Part shown: positions 1-5,046 of the stretch, piece by piece | Layout: every line of letters begins with the position of its first letter | Position numbering within the stretch: the first letter of the stretch is position 1 | NCBI GenBank assembly: GCA_031394335.1 | Contig: JANMXS010000202.1 | Coordinates: 1-5,056 of the forward strand | DNA: 5,056 nucleotides | Source: UKL13-2 sp031394335 | GTDB taxonomy: Bacteria > Pseudomonadota > Gammaproteobacteria > Burkholderiales > Usitatibacteraceae | Direction: 5' to 3' | Made by a program: the position numbers and the translations under genes | The notes under the pieces: generated by a model | Told to the model about the DNA's origin: nothing | Databases searched by the model: none | The model's input: the letters and a program-made list of their open reading frames with translations, nothing else

Positions 1-388
1 GAAAATGCACCACGCCGCCGCGCCAGCCGCGTGCGGCAACGGCATGCATCATCCGCCGCGCATAGTGGCTGCGCGAACTGCCTTCCAGACCGTGGAACAG
101 CACCAGCAGCGGCGCGTTCGTCGCAGGGCCGCCCCAAGACGAACCATCCAGCGCAATGGAGCGAAGCGAACCGGTATCGCTCCCTTCTCCGGGACGGGGG
201 TCGGGGGGGCGGCTGTCACCTCTTGCCGGCCCGTCGCTCCAGTCGAGATCGATGAAATCCTGGTCCGGCGTGGTCCAGCGTTCGCGTCGGTAGGATGGAA
301 GGGAACCTTTGCGCAGCAGCGGCCAGATGGTTTGCGGATGCGCCCCGCGCAACCACGATGGAGCAACGAAAGGTGGTGTTGCGCTCAA
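1..388 (-). CDS. yheT: YheT-family alpha/beta hydrolase, N-terminal part (cut by window edge)
   Basis: This is the first 129 codons of a predicted alpha/beta-fold hydrolase; the C-terminus lies beyond base 1. Seen: residues 11-25 read SWLRGAHPQTIWPLL, a family N-terminal signature. DFIDLDW follows at 44-50, then LLVLFHGLEGSSRSHYAR at 94-111, whose His-Gly is the oxyanion-hole turn after strand 3, then RGWRGGVVHF at 120-129. The nucleophile Ser, Asp and His of the triad would lie in the missing part. I chose a TTG start at 388-386 because no in-frame ATG or GTG lies near and it overlaps the TGA of the preceding gene by 4 nt (TTGA), implying translational coupling; no clear Shine-Dalgarno is visible. 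Oddity: about 30 extra residues (roughly 56-90), rich in Gly, Pro, Asp, Ser and Arg, sit between DLDW and the HG motif. E. coli YheT has about 12 residues there, from memory. The physiological substrate is not known from sequence. Confidence 0.88.
   Translation of the reverse strand, partial: MSATPPFVAPSWLRGAHPQTIWPLLRKGSLPSYRRERWTTPDQDFIDLDWSDGPARGDSRPPDPRPGEGSDTGSLRSIALDGSSWGGPATNAPLLVLFHGLEGSSRSHYARRMMHAVAARGWRGGVVHF
119..223 (-). repeat. Putative in-frame insertion in yheT, hairpin-bearing
   Basis: This segment encodes approximately residues 56-90 of the YheT-like protein, which the family normally lacks. It contains a run of seven C on the coding strand near 199-205 and a 7-bp inverted repeat, GGAGCGA at 158-164 with TCGCTCC at 177-183 (12-nt loop). 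The low-complexity, palindromic character suggests a small repeat element that inserted without breaking the frame. The exact borders are inferred from where family similarity stops and resumes; no target duplication was identified. Confidence 0.4.
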
Positions 389-813
389 TGCAAAGTCTTG
401 GGCGCGTCGCCGAACGACTCGGGAGGGGAGGGGGAACCGTGGTGAACCACCATGCGCCAGCCGGTGGGGCCGCGCACATAAACGTTGGTGCTGACGATGG
501 GTGCGGTTTCCTGATTCTGGCCTGCCACCGTGACGTGCTCGATCAAGCTGTGCACGGCGGTAAACGGATTCACCACGGCGGAGAGCGGAGTGATCTGCAC
601 GTGCAACTTGGTGCCGCTTTCGAAAATGCGGCGCCACGATTCGCGGATCGTGACGTAACCCGCCAGCCGCGGGCCGCCCGGATGGACACAGACGATTTCG
701 TCGTCTTCCGACCAGAGTGCCATCATGGCTTCGAGATCGGAGCGTTCCAGCGCTTCGTAGAAAGCGGCTTCCGCGTCCTGCGGCGTGGCGAAGAAGTTTT
801 TAGTCGTTGGCAT
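385..813 (-). CDS. NTF2-like / SnoaL-type domain protein (142 aa)
   Basis: This is a small single-domain protein of the NTF2/SnoaL-like cone fold. Seen: an N-terminal helical segment AEAAFYEALERSDLEAMMALW (two pieces, 14-34), then SEDDEIVCVHPGGPRLAGYVTIRESW (35-60), with the D-E-I-V-C-V-H-P-G and G-x-x-x-I-x-x-S-W pattern typical of this superfamily. After that come beta-strand-like stretches KLHVQITPLSAVV (69-81), HSLIEHVTVAG and STNVYVRGPTGWRMVVHHGSPSP (two pieces, 108-130). There is no signal peptide or membrane segment, so it is predicted cytoplasmic. The ATG at 813 lies inside the end of waaF (14-nt overlap), and the stop overlaps the yheT start by 4 nt, so it is the middle gene of a tightly coupled trio. 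Members range from enzymes to ligand-binding proteins; I cannot assign a reaction. The Pro/Ser-rich tail after residue 127 is probably disordered. Confidence 0.85.
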   Translation of the reverse strand: MPTTKNFFATPQDAEAAFYEALERSDLEAMMALWSEDDEIVCVHPGGPRLAGYVTIRESWRRIFESGTKLHVQITPLSAVVNPFTAVHSLIEHVTVAGQNQETAPIVSTNVYVRGPTGWRMVVHHGSPSPPESFGDAPKTLH

Positions 814-1843
814 GGCCGATATTATCCATCGCCGCGAGGATTTGCTCCGGTCCCAGTTTTTCCAGGCAATTGAGGTGCCCCAATGGACACTCGCGCTTGA
901 AGCACGGGCTGCAAACCAGATTCAATGTCACGATTTTCGCACGCGGCGAGAGCGGCGGCGTATAGGCCGGGCTTGACGAGCCGTAAACCGCCACCAGCGG
1001 GCGGCCCAATGCTGCGGCGACATGCATCAGGCCGGAGTCGTTGCTGACCACGGCGGATGCGCAGGCGAGCAGATCAATGGCTTGCTCCAGCGTGGTTCGG
1101 CCACACAGGTTCACCGCATGACCGTCGGCGAGTCGGGCGATTTCAGCGCCGGTGGCCTTGTCCTTGTCCGAGCCGATCAGCCATACCGGGTTGTCCAACG
1201 TGGCCAGCGATTTTGCCAGCGCGGCGAAATGGCGCGCCGGCCAGCGTTTGGCCGGGCCATATTCGGCGCCGGGGCAGAACGCGATTGGATGCGCACTTGA
1301 CGACAAGCCAAGCGTTGCGCACACGGCTGCCTGCTGCCCGGCGGTGGAACTTAAATGCGGTTGCGGCAACGGGCGTGGCAGAGGATCGCCGCGCGGCTCG
1401 GCCAGGCTGGCGTAACGCTCGGCCAGCAGCGGCACGGCTTCAGGGTTGAGGACGTGACGATTGTTGAGCAGGCCGATGCGCGCTTCGCCGATGAAACCGG
1501 TGCGTTTGGGAATACCCGCGAAGCAGGGGATCAGCGCCGACTTCCACGAGTTGGGCAGCACGATGGCTTCGTCGTAATCCTCATCGGCGAGTTGCAAACC
1601 CAGTGCGCGGCGCTTGAGCAAGGCGAAGTCACCATGACGGAATGGGCTTTCGATGACGCGGTCGACTTCGGCCATGCGATGCAACAGCGGCGCACTCCAT
1701 GCCGGCGCCAGCACATCAATGCGCGCGCCGCGTTCGCGCAAGCGCATCAGCAACGGCTGGGCGATGATCGTGTCGCCGATCCAGGACGGGGCCACGATCA
1801 GAATTCGTGAGGAGTGAGGCGTGAGGAGTGAGGAGGTGGACAT
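800..1843 (-). CDS. waaF: Lipopolysaccharide heptosyltransferase II
   Basis: This GT9-family glycosyltransferase is expected to add the second L-glycero-D-manno-heptose from ADP-heptose to the LPS inner core at the cytoplasmic face of the inner membrane. Seen: ILIVAPSWIGDTIIAQPLL at 14-32 (N-terminal Rossmann domain, acceptor side), VLPNSWKSAL at 95-104, FCPGAEYGPAKRWP at 189-202, VSNDSGLMHVAAALGRP at 266-282 (C-terminal ADP-heptose domain), then YGSSSPAYTPP. A Cys cluster (C311, C314, C319, C326) follows near the end. At 347 aa it matches the family (about 348 in E. coli). The ATG at 1843 is the only standard start after an upstream in-frame TAA, but it has no recognisable Shine-Dalgarno. 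Family members usually begin directly before ILIV; here residues 3-13 are encoded by a heptamer repeat array, so the first dozen residues look like repeat-derived addition. It overlaps the next gene by 14 nt and sits 113 nt after the zinc-finger gene. Confidence 0.95.
   Translation of the reverse strand: MSTSSLLTPHSSRILIVAPSWIGDTIIAQPLLMRLRERGARIDVLAPAWSAPLLHRMAEVDRVIESPFRHGDFALLKRRALGLQLADEDYDEAIVLPNSWKSALIPCFAGIPKRTGFIGEARIGLLNNRHVLNPEAVPLLAERYASLAEPRGDPLPRPLPQPHLSSTAGQQAAVCATLGLSSSAHPIAFCPGAEYGPAKRWPARHFAALAKSLATLDNPVWLIGSDKDKATGAEIARLADGHAVNLCGRTTLEQAIDLLACASAVVSNDSGLMHVAAALGRPLVAVYGSSSPAYTPPLSPRAKIVTLNLVCSPCFKRECPLGHLNCLEKLGPEQILAAMDNIGHAND
1807..1835 (+). repeat. Heptamer array, left arm of inverted repeat (inside waaF 5' end)
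   Basis: There are about four tandem copies of a TGAGGAG-type heptamer, one diverged to TGAGGCG. On the coding strand this reads as CTCCTCA units and gives WaaF residues 3-13 (TSSLLTPHSSR). It is complementary at 26 of 29 positions to the array at 1919-1947, with 83 nt between the arms. Confidence 0.85.
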
Positions 1844-1918
1844 GGTGTAAGGGGACGTTAGTCGCGCCTGCGGAACATCATTGCATCCAGACAGTGGTGA
1901 AAAGTGCCGGGGGTTTTA

Positions 1919-1947
1919 CTCCTCACCCCTTACTCCTCACTCCTCAC
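1919..1947 (+). repeat. Heptamer array, right arm of inverted repeat (between zinc-finger gene and waaF)
   Basis: Tandem ACTCCTC-type heptamers with variants (ACCCCTT) form the opposite-strand version of the array at 1807-1835. Three mismatches in 29 positions separate the two arms. On the minus-strand transcript the pair could form a long stem enclosing the 5' region of waaF. No T-run follows on either strand, so it is not a standard intrinsic terminator. Confidence 0.85.
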
Positions 1948-1956
1948 TTGCATCAA

Positions 1957-2166
1957 TCAGTGATGCCCCTTCGGACGCTCACCGCTAAAACGATACTTCG
2001 TTCCGCAATACGGGCAGGCCGCTTCGCCCTGCGGATTTTTCAACACATCGAGGAACACGCGCGGATGGCGCGCCCACAGCGGCGCGCCGGGCAGCGGACA
2101 ATGCAGCGGCAGATCATGCGCGGTGACTTCGACTTCGCGGGCGGTGTCGTTGGTTTGCGTAGTCAT
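1957..2166 (-). CDS. CHCC-type zinc-finger domain protein (69 aa)
   Basis: This is a short soluble protein with a likely single Zn site of Cys-His-Cys-Cys type: C23 (LHCPLPG), H34 (RHPRVFLD) and C51/C54 (CPYCGTKY). The pattern HCPLP-x-RHPRVFLD-x-CPYCGTKYRF is the zf-CHCC domain (Pfam PF10276 from memory), related to the NDUFS6 subunit of mitochondrial complex I. Its role in bacteria is poorly defined. The start is the ATG at 2166: a GGAG at 2174-2177 sits 7 nt upstream, and the family domain begins shortly after. The gene lies 11 nt downstream of the ilvE stop, and its Shine-Dalgarno directly follows that stop codon, so it is cotranscribed with ilvE. This ilvE/zinc-finger/waaF order is common in betaproteobacteria, from memory. 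The His-His C-terminus is unremarkable. Confidence 0.92.
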   Translation of the reverse strand: MTTQTNDTAREVEVTAHDLPLHCPLPGAPLWARHPRVFLDVLKNPQGEAACPYCGTKYRFSGERPKGHH

Positions 2167-2173
2167 AAAAAGG

Positions 2174-2177
2174 CTCC
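2174..2177 (-). promoter_or_regulatory. Shine-Dalgarno of the zinc-finger gene
   Basis: GGAG begins immediately after the ilvE TGA (2180-2178) and lies 7 nt before the ATG at 2166. It decides the start of the 69-residue protein over longer in-frame readings that would run back into ilvE. Confidence 0.75.
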
Positions 2178-3103
2178 TCAGGCAACCGGCGTCAGCCAGT
2201 GGTTGTAGGCGGGAAGTTTTCCGTGCACGGCTTCGAAGAACAGGCTTTGCAGCTTGGTCGTGATCGGGCCGCGGGTGCCGGCACCGATCTGACGCCGATC
2301 GAGTTCGCGAATCGGCGTCACTTCGGCGGCGGTGCACTGAAAAACGCTTCATCGGCGGTATAGATGTCGTCGCGCGTGAGCCGCTTCGAGATCACGTCGA
2401 TGCCGAAGTGATCCTTGGCGAGCTGGATCACGCTGGCACGGGTGATGCCGATCAACGCCGAGGCGATTTCGGGTTCGTAGATCTTTCCGTCCTTGATCAT
2501 GAACAGGTTCTCGCCGGCGCCTTCGGCGACAAAGCCATCCACATCGAGCAGCAGCGCTTCGTCGTAGCCGTCGTCGGTGGCTTCCATGTTGGCGAGGATG
2601 GAGTTGGTGTAGGAGGCGGCGTACTTGGCGCGACACATGGTCACGTTGACGTGATGGCGCGCAAAGCTCGAGGTCTTGACGCGAATGCCCTTCTCCATGC
2701 CGTCGGCGCCCAGATAGGCGCCCCACGGCCAGGCCGCCACGGCCACATGCACCTTGGCGCCCTTGGGCGATACGCCCATTTTTTCCGAGCCGTAAAAAGC
2801 GATCGGGCGAATGTAGGCGGAGTCGAGCTTGTTCACGCGCACCACTTCTTTTTGTGCCTCGATCAAGGTGGCTTTGTCAAAGGGCATCTCCATGCGGAAG
2901 ATATGCGCCGAGTTGAACAGGCGTTCGGTATGTTCCTTGACGCGGAATATGGCCGGGCCGTTGACCGTGTTGTAAGCGCGAACGCCTTCGAAAATGGACA
3001 AGCCATAGTGCAGCGAATGCGTCAGCACGTGGATGTTGGCTTCGCGCCAGGGCACGAGCTTGCCGTCGTACCAGATAAAGCCGTCACGGTCGGCCATGGA
3101 CAT
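2178..3103 (-). CDS. ilvE: Branched-chain amino acid aminotransferase, frameshifted near the C-terminus
   Basis: This PLP enzyme of fold type IV transfers the amino group between glutamate and the 2-keto acids of valine, leucine and isoleucine, in the cytoplasm. Seen: MADRDGFIWYDGKLVPWREA (3-22), HVLTHSLHYGLSIFEGVRAY (25-44), the PLP Schiff-base lysine K160 in MCRAKYAASYTNSILANME, DEALLLDVDGFVAEGAGENLF (two pieces, 181-201) and GITRASVIQLA. The start is the ATG at 3103, with GGAGAA at 3111-3116 and 7-nt spacing. In the given sequence the frame ends at a TGA (2320-2318) after 261 residues with ...DEAFFSAPPPK. If one G is restored near 2335 the frame reads DEAFFSGTAAEVTPIRELDR and continues through GPITTKLQSLFFEAVHGK to HWLTPVA and TGA at 2178. 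That gives 308 aa, the normal length (309 in E. coli). The lost part carries the Gly-Thr that binds the PLP phosphate, so the truncated product should be inactive. Sequencing or assembly error is the likeliest cause; true mutation is possible. Confidence 0.93.
2331..2338 (-). other. Single-base deletion site in ilvE
   Basis: The coding strand reads AGTGCACC where family conservation (FFSGTAAEV) requires AGTGGCACC. One G is missing beside position 2335. Reading frames on both sides are fully conserved, so the break is sharp and confined to this point. Confidence 0.85.
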
Positions 3104-3110
3104 TTTTGTG

Positions 3111-3116
3111 TTCTCC
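3111..3116 (-). promoter_or_regulatory. Shine-Dalgarno of ilvE
   Basis: GGAGAA lies 7 nt before the ATG at 3103. It selects this start over an upstream in-frame TTG at 3121, which lies before the Shine-Dalgarno, and over the second Met at 3097. Confidence 0.75.
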
Positions 3117-3140
3117 AGCAATCAGTCGAATGAGCCGCGC

Positions 3141-3146
3141 ATTTTA
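3141..3146 (-). promoter_or_regulatory. Candidate -10 box for ilvE
   Basis: TAAAAT on the minus strand, followed by GCG, would start transcription near 3134 and give a leader of about 31 nt containing the ilvE Shine-Dalgarno. No convincing -35 hexamer is visible at 16-18 nt upstream, so this rests on the -10 match, position and mirror symmetry with the box at 3189-3194. Confidence 0.4.
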
Positions 3147-3188
3147 GCCGATTCGGCGTCCCCGCCGCAGAACAGGCAGCGGGCGCGA

Positions 3189-3194
3189 TAAAAT
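3189..3194 (+). promoter_or_regulatory. Candidate -10 box for nudJ-mnmA
   Basis: TAAAAT followed by GCG lies 8 nt before the nudJ ATG. Initiation about 7 nt downstream would fall at 3201-3203, giving a leaderless or nearly leaderless mRNA. That agrees with the absence of a Shine-Dalgarno before this ATG. The -35 region is weak. Confidence 0.4.
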
Positions 3195-3202
3195 GCGACC
3201 TC

Positions 3203-3664
3203 ATGAACGAACGTATCTGGAAACCCAACGTCACTGTCGCCGCGCTGATTGAGCGTGATGGCCGCTACCTGATGGTGGAAGAAGAAACTGACGACGGCGT
3301 CCGCTTCAACCAGCCGGCGGGACATCTCGATGAGGGCGAATCGCTGCTTGCCGCCTGCGCGCGCGAAGCACTGGAAGAAACCGCTTGGCAGTTCACGCCC
3401 ACCGCACTGGTCGGCATTTATCAATGGACAAGGCCACACGGTGACATCACCTACTTGCGCTTTGCCTTCAGCGGCGAACTCGGCGCGCATGATCCGCAGC
3501 GCACACTCGATACCGGCATCCTGCGCGCGGTGTGGATGACGCCGACGCAAATCGAAGCCAGCCAACCCCTGCATCGCAGCCCGCTGATCTGGCAATGCGT
3601 GCAGGACCACGCCGCCGGCCGGCGCTTTCCGCTTGACTTGATTAGACACTACGCGCATGAGTGA
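3203..3664 (+). CDS. nudJ: Nudix hydrolase, NudJ type (phosphatase NudJ)
   Basis: This cytoplasmic Nudix enzyme cleaves nucleoside di/triphosphates; E. coli NudJ also acts on the thiamine precursor HMP-PP, known from the family and not visible here. Seen: KPNVTVAALIERDGRYLMVEE (two pieces, 7-27), FNQPAGHLDEGE and a Nudix box at 40-62. The box has E46, R54, E55, E58 and E59 in the GX5EX7REUXEE arrangement that binds the divalent metals. The usual Gly after EEX is Ala (LEETAW), which I recall as common in betaproteobacterial relatives. LIGIYQW-like GIYQW (71-75), TYLRFAF and HRSPLIW further match NudJ. Its 153 aa length fits (E. coli 153). The start is the ATG at 3203: there is no Shine-Dalgarno, but a -10-like box lies just upstream. 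Its stop overlaps mnmA by 8 nt, the same neighbour as in E. coli, so the two are co-expressed. Confidence 0.93.
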   Translation: MNERIWKPNVTVAALIERDGRYLMVEEETDDGVRFNQPAGHLDEGESLLAACAREALEETAWQFTPTALVGIYQWTRPHGDITYLRFAFSGELGAHDPQRTLDTGILRAVWMTPTQIEASQPLHRSPLIWQCVQDHAAGRRFPLDLIRHYAHE

Positions 3665-4739
3665 AAAAGGAACCGTGGTCGTCGGCCTGTCCGGCGGTGT
3701 TGACTCGTCGGTCGCGGCATTGCTGTTGAAGCAGGCCGGCTGGAACGTGATCGGCCTGTTCATGAAGAACTGGGAAGACGATGATGACGATGAATACTGT
3801 TCGTCACGCGAGGATCTGGTCGATGCCGCCGCGGCCGCCGACGTGATCGGCATCGAACTCGAGGTGGCGAATTTCTCCGCCGAATACAAGGAACGCGTGT
3901 TCGCCGATTTCCTGCGCGAATACAAAGCCGGCCGCACACCCAATCCGGATGTGCTGTGCAATTCCGAAATCAAGTTCAAGGCCTTCCTCGACCACGCCCT
4001 GCAACTCGGCGCCGAGCGCATCGCCACCGGCCACTATGCCCAGGTGCGGCAGTTCATGGGCGAGTTTCAACTACTCAAGGCCGAGGACGGCACCAAGGAC
4101 CAAAGCTATTTTCTGTATCGGCTCAATCAGGCGCAATTGTCGAAAACGCTGTTCCCCATCGGCCACCTGTACAAGCGCGACGTGCGCAAGATGGCCGAAG
4201 AAGCAGGACTCGGTAATTACGCCAAGAAGGACTCGACCGGCATCTGCTTCATCGGCGAACGGCCCTTCCGCGAATTTCTGCAACGCTATCTGCCGGTGCA
4301 GCCGGGCGAGATCCGCACGCTGGATGGTGATCGCGTCATCGGTCATCATCAGGGCCTGATGTATCACACTATCGGGCAGCGCGATGGGCTGGGCATTGGT
4401 GGCGTCAAGAATGCGCCGGAACTGCCGTGGTACGTGGCGGGCAAGGACATGGAGAAAAATGTGCTGCATGTGGTGCAGGGGCATGAGCATCCGGCGCTGC
4501 TGAAGGAGCACCTTGCTGCCATTGATTTGAGTTGGGTGGCGGGGCGGGTGCCGCATACGCATTGGGTCTACACCGCGAAGACGCGCTATCGCCAGCCGGA
4601 CGCGCCGTGCGAGGTGGATGCGGTGGATGCGGAGCGGTGTGAGGTTGCTTTTGCCGCGCCGCAGTGGGCGGTGACGCCAGGGCAGTCGGTGGTGGTGTAT
4701 GAGTCGAAGGTTTGTCTTGGTGGCGGAATCATTGCGTAA
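3657..4739 (+). CDS. mnmA: tRNA-specific 2-thiouridylase MnmA
   Basis: This enzyme uses ATP to adenylate uridine 34 in the wobble position of Lys, Glu and Gln tRNAs, then installs sulfur delivered by a persulfide relay to make the 2-thio part of mnm5s2U. It is cytoplasmic. Seen: the PP-loop SGGVDSS at 12-18, FMKNWEDDDDDEYC (35-48), GRTPNPDVLCN (92-102) with nucleophile C101, ATGHYAQV (123-130), DQSYFLYRL (148-156), and STGICFIGERPF (193-204) with the second catalytic C197. C101 and C197 correspond to the E. coli pair C102/C199. The C-terminal beta-barrel contains GLGIGGVK, PWYVAGKD, KTRYRQP and a final SKVCLGGGIIA. It has 360 aa, full length for the family. The ATG at 3657 lies inside the end of nudJ; no strong Shine-Dalgarno is present, so coupling to nudJ translation is likely. 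Confidence 0.97.
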   Translation: MSEKGTVVVGLSGGVDSSVAALLLKQAGWNVIGLFMKNWEDDDDDEYCSSREDLVDAAAAADVIGIELEVANFSAEYKERVFADFLREYKAGRTPNPDVLCNSEIKFKAFLDHALQLGAERIATGHYAQVRQFMGEFQLLKAEDGTKDQSYFLYRLNQAQLSKTLFPIGHLYKRDVRKMAEEAGLGNYAKKDSTGICFIGERPFREFLQRYLPVQPGEIRTLDGDRVIGHHQGLMYHTIGQRDGLGIGGVKNAPELPWYVAGKDMEKNVLHVVQGHEHPALLKEHLAAIDLSWVAGRVPHTHWVYTAKTRYRQPDAPCEVDAVDAERCEVAFAAPQWAVTPGQSVVVYESKVCLGGGIIA

Positions 4740-4787
4740 TTAGGCACATCAACGTCCGCGCCGGGAATTCGCCCCGGCAGGCGACTC

Positions 4788-4811
4788 ACTTTATTGCTCG
4801 TGCAATAAAGT
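4788..4811. repeat. Perfect 10-bp inverted repeat, TCGT loop
   Basis: ACTTTATTGC and GCAATAAAGT are exact complements around a 4-nt loop (4798-4801). Lying 49 nt after the mnmA stop, it could slow polymerase or protect the mRNA 3' end, but there is no T-run after it, so I do not call it a terminator. Confidence 0.8.
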
Positions 4812-4863
4812 AAGCAAACAAGCACGCCCCACCGCCCCGGCCCTAACGGGCTTCCCTCGCTCC

Positions 4864-4940
4864 GGACTATCCACCCGGCCGGCTTCTAAACTCGCCTTCG
4901 GCTCAGACAACGAAGCCGGACTTCCCCGGTCGGATAGTCC
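4864..4940. repeat. Nested inverted repeat (77 nt)
   Basis: The outer arms GGACTATCC (4864-4872) and GGATAGTCC (4932-4940) are perfect 9-bp complements. The inner arms CCGGCTTC (4879-4886) and GAAGCCGG (4912-4919) are perfect 8-bp complements. The sequence between the stems also partly pairs (ACCCGG with CCGGT), and a small GCC-TTC-GGC hairpin (4894-4902) sits at the centre. The whole can fold as one long cruciform or RNA hairpin. Confidence 0.8.
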
Positions 4941-5001
4941 TCCGCTCGGCGGGTCCGAGGGGGAACTGGTGCCGTGCTATCGACGCCACGCTGTGGGTTA
5001 G

Positions 5002-5007
5002 TATGAT
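5002..5007 (+). promoter_or_regulatory. Candidate -10 box at right edge
   Basis: TATGAT, with a weak -35-like TCGACG at 4980-4985 (16-nt spacer), would start a rightward transcript near 5014, just ahead of the palindrome at 5027-5046. The downstream gene is outside the window, so this is tentative. Confidence 0.25.
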
Positions 5008-5026
5008 GTCTGCGTTACCATGATGC

Positions 5027-5046
5027 CCATATGTGGCAACATATGG
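5027..5046. repeat. Perfect 8-bp palindrome, possible operator
   Basis: CCATATGT and ACATATGG are exact complements around GGCA (5035-5038). It lies in locally AT-richer sequence after a promoter-like box. It could be a repressor site or a short hairpin; nothing in the window identifies a partner. Confidence 0.6.

Larger units (their letters stand above)
4760..4959. repeat. Hairpin-rich intergenic element, probably dispersed
   Basis: A chain of inverted repeats makes up this segment. GCCGGG 4760-4765 pairs with CCCGGC 4773-4778. ACTTTATTGC 4788-4797 pairs perfectly with GCAATAAAGT 4802-4811. A nested structure spans 4864-4940, and CTCGG 4945-4949 pairs with CCGAG 4955-4959. The arrangement of a GC hairpin, then an A/T-rich hairpin ending in AAAGTAAGCAAACAAG, then GC-rich text resembles extragenic elements I recall after genes in many beta- and gammaproteobacteria. 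Copy number in this genome cannot be judged from one window. Confidence 0.55.

Noticed and set aside
295..873. Long plus-strand open frame (192 codons) opposite yheT, the NTF2-like gene and the end of waaF
   Set aside because: It is antisense to well-supported genes, has no family similarity, and arises from high GC codon bias on the other strand.
1807..1947. CRISPR array
   Set aside because: The units are 7-nt back-to-back heptamers without spacers, and no cas genes are present.
2318..2345. Programmed -1 ribosomal frameshift in ilvE
   Set aside because: GTTTTTC before the break is not a good slippery heptamer, no stimulatory structure is evident, IlvE is not known to use recoding, and a single missing G restores the exact family consensus.
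2408..3133. Plus-strand open frame of 241 codons opposite ilvE
   Set aside because: It mirrors the ilvE frame; the translation is His/Gly/Val-rich shadow sequence with no recognisable domain.
3776..3795. Run of five aspartates in MnmA (residues 41-45)
   Set aside because: An acidic run before EYC is typical of MnmA proteins in this group, so it is not a repeat expansion of note.
3122..4027. Minus-strand open frame of 301 codons opposite nudJ and mnmA
   Set aside because: It spans two genes with catalytic motifs intact on the plus strand, so it is a shadow frame.
4788..4811. Rho-independent terminator of mnmA
   Set aside because: The stem is A/T-rich and is followed by AAGCAAACAAG rather than a T-run on the plus strand; GC hairpins nearby also lack a T-run.
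4586..4825. Minus-strand 79-codon frame over the mnmA end and the hairpin
   Set aside because: It is antisense to the conserved mnmA C-terminus and lacks a ribosome site or family similarity.
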